A DNA stretch of 64,000 nucleotides. Origin: Pagrus major (taxonomy: Eukaryota; Chordata; Actinopteri; Spariformes; Sparidae). The position numbers were made by a program, and so were the translations under genes. Shown here piece after piece: positions 60,901 through 64,000 of the stretch. The notes beneath the pieces are model-generated. The model saw only the letters and a program-made list of their open reading frames with translations, made no database searches and had not been told where the DNA came from. Positions within the stretch are counted from its first letter, which is position 1. Every line of letters begins with the position of its first letter. Location of the stretch: the NCBI RefSeq assembly GCF_040436345.1, contig NC_133216.1:20237792-20301791 (forward strand), given 5' to 3'.

Positions 60901-62192
60901 AGTTTGGATTAAGTCTTCTCACAACGTTGATGGCTCAGGCAATGCTTTTGGCATTAAAAATAACAGACCAGAACAATTTATTGGGCGCCTCACTCTCCTG
61001 TATTTTTTTGCTTTGCTTATCCTATTCCAGCAGTCAGCAGCAAATGTCACGGATCATTTGATTCAGGAGAACCTTAAGTTTCAGTCTGGCTCAATTAAAG
61101 TCCCAATTTTACATTTGCTTTTTCTGAGAATGGATGAATTTATCAGAATTGTTTAAAAACGCCAGCCAAACTTTTGTGTTTTTTTTTTACTGTGAACTCA
61201 AACAGAACCTCAGAAAGTTTACTTTTTACTTTGCTTTTTTTATAGTTATAGTTTTTAAAGTTACAGCCATTTAATACAATATCCTGTGAGGCGTTTTCAG
61301 TGAAAAACAGGTTAATCCTATGTTTTATTTACTGACCCTATGTTTTATTTACTCACCATGTAGATGTGTCCAAAAAAAGGTTCTGAGGGTAAATAGAAAG
61401 GTTAATAATTTCTAACAGAGGACATTGAAGCAAAAGTGACTTCTATCAGAGAAATATATTATCCATTGCACATGAACAAACAAAAGTAGCTTGACTAAAC
61501 TTACTGCCTGTTGGCCCAGAGGGAGAAACTACATGGATTTCCTTTACGAATCAGTGCTGCAGAACGTGATCACGTAATCACGTTCACTACGGAGCCCCTG
61601 AACGCCCAAACAAACAAACAAATCACTGAAAAGCTCTTCTTCATGAGTTTTTAAAGCAAATGGGTAGGATTAGCGTTTCCAAAATCATTTAACATTTTAG
61701 AACAATAGCTATTTTTAGCCGCCAGATGCTGTCGAGGTCTTTGAAGGTTAAGCAGTGTGTTTATTTTCTAATATCCAAAATAAATAGAAATCGTTCCCTA
61801 AATCTCTCTGCTGAAACATTAAAAACTACCAAGCCCTGGACTTTACATCGCTGTTTTGTGCTTTTCGTGTGTTCGACGAAGAACAACAACCCTCCTCTCT
61901 GTCTATGTAGCTTTGTGTCTGGTTTCACACATGACTAAATTAGCTCTGCAGCAGGGCCACATGTAGACAATGTGGTCACACACAAGTTTGTTGTTTCCAT
62001 CTTGCACTAACATAACCCTCCTACAGCCACGGAGGAACGGCCTCACACACACACACACACATGGAAATCAGGATAAACACACTTCTTCCCCTCACACACA
62101 CACACACACACACGGACAATGAGGATATTCCTGGCATGCTTCTCTTTGACAGCGACCTCCTGTGTGTTGATGGCCTTATTGATGCTGACAGC
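38504..62192 (-). CDS. hip1: Huntingtin-interacting protein 1 (partial; first exon outside window)
   Basis: Thirty coding exons join in frame (3,027 nt, 1,008 aa plus stop). In transcript order: 62192-62129, 60631-60489, 60379-60323, 58713-58633, 57325-57249, 54842-54781, 53789-53649, 51769-51712, 51550-51475, 51135-50992, 50508-50411, 50270-50198, 50099-49916, 49326-49238, 49018-48902, 48691-48590, 46765-46571, 46395-46248, 46113-46027, 45166-45059, 44123-43987, 43866-43756, 43549-43491, 42188-42095, 41266-41166, 40851-40746, 39853-39730, 39532-39471, 38851-38734, 38514-38504. Every intron is GT-AG except the first (AT-AC). Order of domains: ANTH, AP2/clathrin-binding linker, coiled coil, I/LWEQ (THATCH). 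HIP1 binds PIP2, AP2, clathrin and actin at coated pits. Human HIP1 is about 1,037 aa, so only about 40 N-terminal residues are missing. Motifs such as ETMDFSS and DPFNFN favour hip1 over hip1r. The last 11-nt exon is the least certain. Confidence 0.93.
38572..38694. mobile_element. small foldback MITE in last hip1 intron
   Basis: GGTAGCGCTTTACATTACAGCTC (38572-38594, given here only as its ends GGTAGC...CAGCTC) pairs with GAGCTG...GCTACC at 38672-38694 with few mismatches. The interior (TAATAACATGGTATTA / AACATCACATTATAG) extends the palindrome. Its right end lies 40 bases beyond the donor of hip1 exon 29, so read-through of that donor terminates in the element's own TAG. Confidence 0.8.
39132..39180. 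repeat. (GT)24 microsatellite in hip1 intron
   Basis: About 24 uninterrupted GT units on the plus strand, so CA repeats in the hip1 pre-mRNA, between exons 29 and 28. Confidence 0.95.
39984..40680. mobile_element. foldback element with AAATAAAT interior filling a hip1 intron
   Basis: GGAGGACTGAAGCTGCCAAA (39984-40003) is inverted as TTTGGCAGACTGAGTCCTCC at 40661-40680. A third, inner copy TTTTGGCAGTTTCAGTACTC lies at 40351-40370 followed by AAAAGGGACTATGGCC. The outer right end is followed by the related AAAAAGGGGCTATGACC. The interior is AT-rich with AAATAAAT runs. The inner end suggests two elements of one family in tandem or nested. It occupies about 700 of the 892 bases of the intron between exons 27 and 26. 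Confidence 0.75.
43686..43755. repeat. (CA)35 microsatellite abutting a hip1 splice donor
   Basis: Thirty-five CA units on plus. On the hip1 strand this is (GT)35, whose first GT at 43755-43754 is the donor dinucleotide of exon 22 (ATAGAG|GTGTGT...). The microsatellite and the 5' splice site are therefore the same sequence. Confidence 0.95.
45618..45995 (+). repeat. percomorph repeat (GGTGGTGGAAAGTAACTAAGT)
   Basis: Carries GGTGGTGGAAAGTAACTAAG, then AATTAGCTCCACCTTTGCCA, GCTGCAACATTAAAGTGATG and GATGCTAATACTTTTGTTCT to GTAACAGAGTATTTCTACAC. I recall these segments in this order from a highly repeated percomorph element. Part of the 5' section is missing. In hip1 intron 19, antisense to the gene by this orientation. 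Confidence 0.6.
47924..48222 (+). repeat. GCTGCAACTAACTAATC repeat copy
   Basis: GCTGCAACTAACTAATCATT, TCGATGAATCGTTGAGTCTA, CACATTTAAGGAGCTGGAAC and TCAAAATAATTAC appear in the order of the common percomorph repeat of this name pattern. It ends at a T run. Located in the 1.8-kb hip1 intron between exons 17 and 16. Confidence 0.65.
49590..49745 (-). repeat. GTACTTGAGTATTTCCATTTTA-type repeat fragment
   Basis: On the minus strand it reads GTACTTGTACTTGAGTTTTT, CCATTTTCTACCACTCTACAC, AGGCAAACATTGTACCTTTT and ACTCCCCTACATTTATTCAA. This is the 5' section of the same family as 45618-45995, in the opposite orientation. The two copies keep mostly different sections. Confidence 0.55.
50411..51135 (-). 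other. hip1: hip1 exons encoding the AP2/clathrin-binding linker
   Basis: Two exons, visible residues 254-333, encode an acidic, Ser/Pro-rich linker. The expected adaptor motifs are FDDLFG (308-313) and DPF (319-321), the latter being the AP2 alpha-ear motif. The clathrin-box position reads LVDTD (292-296), where mammalian HIP1 has LMDMD as I recall it. The fourth position is therefore Thr instead of a hydrophobic residue. Flanking residues (SEHISPVVVIPAE) are conserved, so the alignment is secure. Confidence 0.85.
52550..52750 (+). repeat. degenerate GCTGCAGCGATTAGTTGATTA repeat
   Basis: Starts CTGCAGCGATTAGTTGATTA and keeps GGGCAAATCTTTGCAGTTCC. A worn copy of the GCTGCAACTAA family seen at 14384 and 47924. 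In the hip1 intron between exons 8 and 7. Confidence 0.45.
52854..53085. mobile_element. MITE with TGCAGCTAGGGATGG ends
   Basis: TGCAGCTAGGGATGG at 52855-52869 (with T 52854) and CCATCCCTAGTTGCA at 53071-53085 form terminal inverted repeats of about 15 bases with one mismatch. The right end carries GGTTTCGGTACCCATCCCTAG, the signature of a common fish element as I recall it. Non-coding, 232 bp, in a hip1 intron. Confidence 0.7.
54874..54902. repeat. (CA)14 microsatellite near hip1 exon 6 acceptor
   Basis: CA repeat on plus, so (GT)14 in the hip1 pre-mRNA. It lies about 32 bases upstream of the exon 6 acceptor at 54843. Confidence 0.9.
55419..55620 (+). repeat. dispersed repeat starting CCTCCGCCAAGGAGG
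   Basis: ACCTCCGCCAAGGAGGTTAT, then GGTCTCGGCCCAGAATAGAC and GATAAAGAGACAGATCCAGG, ending near GAAATCAGGGGGTATTGAGG. A widespread teleost repeat; the copy at 19856 belongs to the same family. It sits directly next to the LINE remnant that follows. Confidence 0.6.
55740..56130 (-). mobile_element. LINE (L2/CR1-like) reverse transcriptase remnant
   Basis: On the minus strand the conceptual protein reads LGVILDSTLPFQAHIKSVTK, LRPSLS, LIHASSTSRLDYCNGVLSRV and LDRLQYVQNSAAWVLTRSKPW. This is the conserved C-terminal part of L2/CR1-clade reverse transcriptases. After that the frame shifts, and HLYWLPVKFCIT, LLTYKSHHAPAPQYL continue in another frame with an in-frame stop. It is thus a dead fragment. 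It lies in the 2.4-kb hip1 intron between exons 6 and 5, in the same orientation as hip1. Confidence 0.85.
57507..57690. mobile_element. Tc1/mariner-type transposon end (solo arm)
   Basis: Starts TACAGTGGTGCTTGAAAGTT and continues TGTGAACCTTTAAGAATTTT, CATAAATATGACCTAAAACA and GAGAACCCAATTAAACAAAT. I recognise this as the long terminal arm of a well-known fish/amphibian Tc1-like element. After GATCCAATTTTACGTATCC the match stops; there is no transposase and no opposite arm within the intron. It is a truncated or internally deleted copy in the hip1 intron between exons 5 and 4. Confidence 0.75.
61317..61356 (+). repeat. 20-bp tandem duplication
   Basis: CCTATGTTTTATTTACTGAC followed directly by CCTATGTTTTATTTACTCAC, one mismatch. 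A recent small duplication inside the AT-AC intron of hip1. Confidence 0.9.
61562..61585. repeat. GAACGTGAT...ATCACGTTC palindrome
   Basis: Nine-base arms at 61562-61570 and 61577-61585 with a six-base centre CACGTA; an inner TGATCA palindrome overlaps the left arm. In the AT-AC intron of hip1. Confidence 0.7.
62044..62113. repeat. paired CA microsatellites beside the AT-AC donor
   Basis: CA tracts at 62044-62060 and 62093-62113 on plus, so GT repeats in hip1 pre-mRNA. The right one begins 15 bases into the AT-AC intron, after ATATCCTCATTGTCC. Confidence 0.9.
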
Positions 62193-64000
62193 CTGTGAAG
62201 AGGAGGGAAGGAAGGGCAGAGGAGAGAGAGAAGGAACACAAATCAGCCCACAGACTTTATTCACAGAAATATAATACAATAAAATCCTTCAAGTCGTGTC
62301 AAGTACTTGGCACCCTTCCACCTTTCAGAAAGTTGCCTTTTCCTTTCCTAACCACCTGGGGAACGGGAGGCAGCACAGATTTTTAGTACAGAGTGATTGA
62401 CCCATTTTCTGCAGAGTTGGTATTCAAGGCAGCAGCTGAGAGGCCTGAGCTCCTGTCTGCTCTTCGGGAGCGCTACAGAGGCGAACACCTGTCTCATCAG
62501 GAGACACATATGCATGCAAAGTGTCAGTTATTTCCCTTCTTATGCTCTCATAGAGAAAACGTCGTCTATCCGGCTGATTTGTGGGATTTTGGAATCATGA
62601 AATGTAAAGGAAGGAATAGAAACAATCATGTATATTGTCTCTAAGACACATTTAGCATCCGGACTGTGAGCAGGCAGATTAAATGAGACAGCACCAGCAA
62701 TGACTGACGTGGATGATCAGGAGGAGAATCTGTTCGTGCTGTAAAATCTACAGAGGAATGTTGGCTGAGCTAAAACTGAACCCCCTCCAACTTCAGCTCA
62801 AATTAAAGTATCATCTAACTGGTCTCACAGAAACTCTGGAGAAGTGTCACCACTTTCCAGTTATATGTGCTTCCTGACAACAAACATGGTTAAAGATTCA
62901 TATGGACCAGCACAGTCTGACAGCAGTCGTGACTACTGCAAAGCTGTTCAGGTGGTAGTGTTCGATATTAACACTGAAGGGAACTTCAAAAATAAGTAAA
63001 CAACGATGAATACAAGGTGTTTCTTACTTGTTATAAGTACAAATGAAAAAATGTGCCAATGGAACAGTGTCTCACTGATGTGCTGCTTTCTAGGTGATTG
63101 TATATTATCTCATAAGTAAGTGTAATGAGGTATGTTTTGACTAGATATTAGACGAACATACTTGGTAAGATGTTTGCAGTGGACACCAGAAGGGTTGACT
63201 TAGCATTAGCTGCTACAGATTTGGTGGTGTTGACAAGGTTACGAGGTATATTTATTGTAATTTTTTTAAAACACAAAGGTTTTTTAAAAAATGAAACTAT
63301 GTTTAGTCCTCTGGCTACATCTTTTTTAGTAAACATGTGTATTTTAGAGTGATACTTCTGTACTATACATCTGATTCCAGGAGCTGTTATATCAAAATAT
63401 CAGATTTTCAGAGTCTACAAGTTGTACTATGACAGTGCTAACATGCTAATGTTAAGCAGCCATAATGATTAACCGTATCAGTTCAGCATGATAGCATAGC
63501 AACATTTTTGCTTTTTAGAACTCAGCAAAAAAGTCCAGCTGAGGGTGACAGGAATACAATTGGTCATAAAATAAAGTCCGTTATCCTCTGGGAATCATGA
63601 ATATCTTCAGGTTTAATAGTAATCAATCCAATAATTGTCAAGACATTGTACTAAAAACCACAACTGTCAACCTCATGCAAACACTGGAGTCAAAGTCAGT
63701 GGGATTCATTCACTGGGGAACATGAACGCTTGTACAAAATATTTCAGCAGTCCATCCAATAGCTGTTGAGGTATTTCAGTCTGGGTTGACTGCTTACATG
63801 GCTAAACACCCTGTATGTGTTCTTGTGTAATACTTCTTCTTTATGTCCCATCAACGTTATGTTAGGCAGCAGCAGGAAAGCTGCGTGATGAAATAAATGC
63901 GAAAACGAGCCCACAAAATGTTCCTGCTTTACGTTCCAGGCCCATTTTGTTTGAGAGCTTAAGCCATTTCAGATGGTTTTCAAAACAAGGTGTTCTGGAG
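62193..64000 (-). other. hip1: hip1 intron upstream of coding exon 1 (runs off the window)
   Basis: The acceptor TTCACAG at 62193 has a good pyrimidine context. The exon starts in phase 0, so upstream coding sequence is required. I searched the minus strand to 64000 and see no exon with a HIP1-like N-terminus or an ATG followed by a phase-0 donor. The start codon therefore lies beyond the window. A dispersed repeat occupies 63435-63810. Confidence 0.6.
63435..63810 (+). repeat. dispersed percomorph repeat, second long copy
   Basis: GTGCTAACATGCTAATGTTA, GGGATTCATTCACTGGGGAA, CAGTCCATCCAATAGCTGTT and GAGGTATTTCAGTCTGGGTT, ending CTTACATGGCTAAACA. Same family as 16897-17460 and in the same orientation. 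Confidence 0.6.

Larger units (their letters stand above)
60632..62128 (-). other. hip1: AT-AC (U12-type) intron in hip1
   Basis: On the minus strand the intron starts ATATCCTC (62128-62121), against the U12 consensus ATATCCTTT. It ends AC (60633-60632). A perfect U12 branch site TCCTTGAC lies at 60651-60644, with the branch A at 60645, 13 bases before the exon. The joined codons read KHAR-T-CILGTHHEKG, exactly as expected for HIP1. No GT donor or AG acceptor gives this protein: the only upstream AG, at 60656-60655, would bring in an in-frame TGA. Confidence 0.93.
51475..62192 (-). other. hip1: hip1 exons encoding the ANTH domain
   Basis: The first nine visible exons (visible residues about 1-253) encode an ANTH fold. 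It starts at AVSINKAINTQE and includes the SLDMSRSVSVTAAGQCRLAP helix pair and the FYRSSNLQYFKRLIQIP helix that leads out of the domain. ANTH domains bind PI(4,5)P2 through basic residues near the N-terminus; the early KEKHAR segment carries such residues. Conservation with mammalian HIP1 is very high here. Exon 1 ends at an AT-AC intron. The exons are spread over 10.7 kb, with several introns holding repeats. Confidence 0.9.

Noticed and set aside
38504..62192. Gene is hip1r rather than hip1
   Set aside because: The linker contains DPFNFNSQNG, and the THATCH end has ETMDFSSMTLTQIKRQEMD and AGVAEGW, which are HIP1-like. The acidic linker of HIP1R reads differently as I recall it.
62193..64000. 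hip1 first coding exon inside the window
   Set aside because: No minus-strand ATG followed by a HIP1-like N-terminus and a phase-0 donor could be found.
1..64000. An undescribed defence or gene-cluster system
   Set aside because: All coding content is explained by three well-known vertebrate genes and decayed transposable elements.

Overview
The window is vertebrate nuclear DNA and almost certainly from a percomorph (spiny-rayed) teleost. Three multi-exon, intron-rich genes encode proteins that align almost residue for residue with vertebrate families. The non-coding DNA is full of short foldback elements and dispersed repeats that I recognise from percomorph genomes. There are no operons, prokaryotic signals, CRISPR arrays or viral genes. 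All repeat-family matches and human comparisons are from memory; no database was searched.

Layout. (1) About 915-10,590, plus strand: gdpd1, a membrane-anchored glycerophosphodiester phosphodiesterase/lysophospholipase D. It has a non-coding first exon and ten coding exons that join in frame to 317 aa. (2) About 11,640-26,990, plus strand: ypel2, a 119-aa zinc-binding Yippee protein in four coding exons behind a non-coding exon. It has large introns and a long 3' UTR. (3) About 26,990-36,095: gene-free intergenic DNA with repeats, a pyrimidine tract and foldbacks. (4) About 36,095-64,000, minus strand: hip1 (Huntingtin-interacting protein 1). Thirty coding exons (1,008 codons plus stop) join in frame without a break. 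Only the first exon, with the start codon, lies beyond the right edge. ypel2 and hip1 are convergent.

The three genes do not form one pathway. gdpd1 acts on lysophospholipids at membranes. ypel2 is a nuclear/centrosomal Yippee protein. hip1 links PIP2 membranes, AP2/clathrin and actin. gdpd1 next to ypel2 matches human 17q22 as I recall it; hip1 as the next gene is a fish arrangement, since human HIP1 is on chromosome 7.

I found no convincing undescribed system. The most notable signals are: an AT-AC (U12-type) intron in hip1, with its 5' site, branch site and 3' AC all readable; a (GT)35 microsatellite that begins exactly at the donor of hip1 coding exon 22; a changed clathrin-box motif in hip1; and several foldback elements, one of which fills most of a hip1 intron while another abuts the penultimate exon and supplies an alternative stop.
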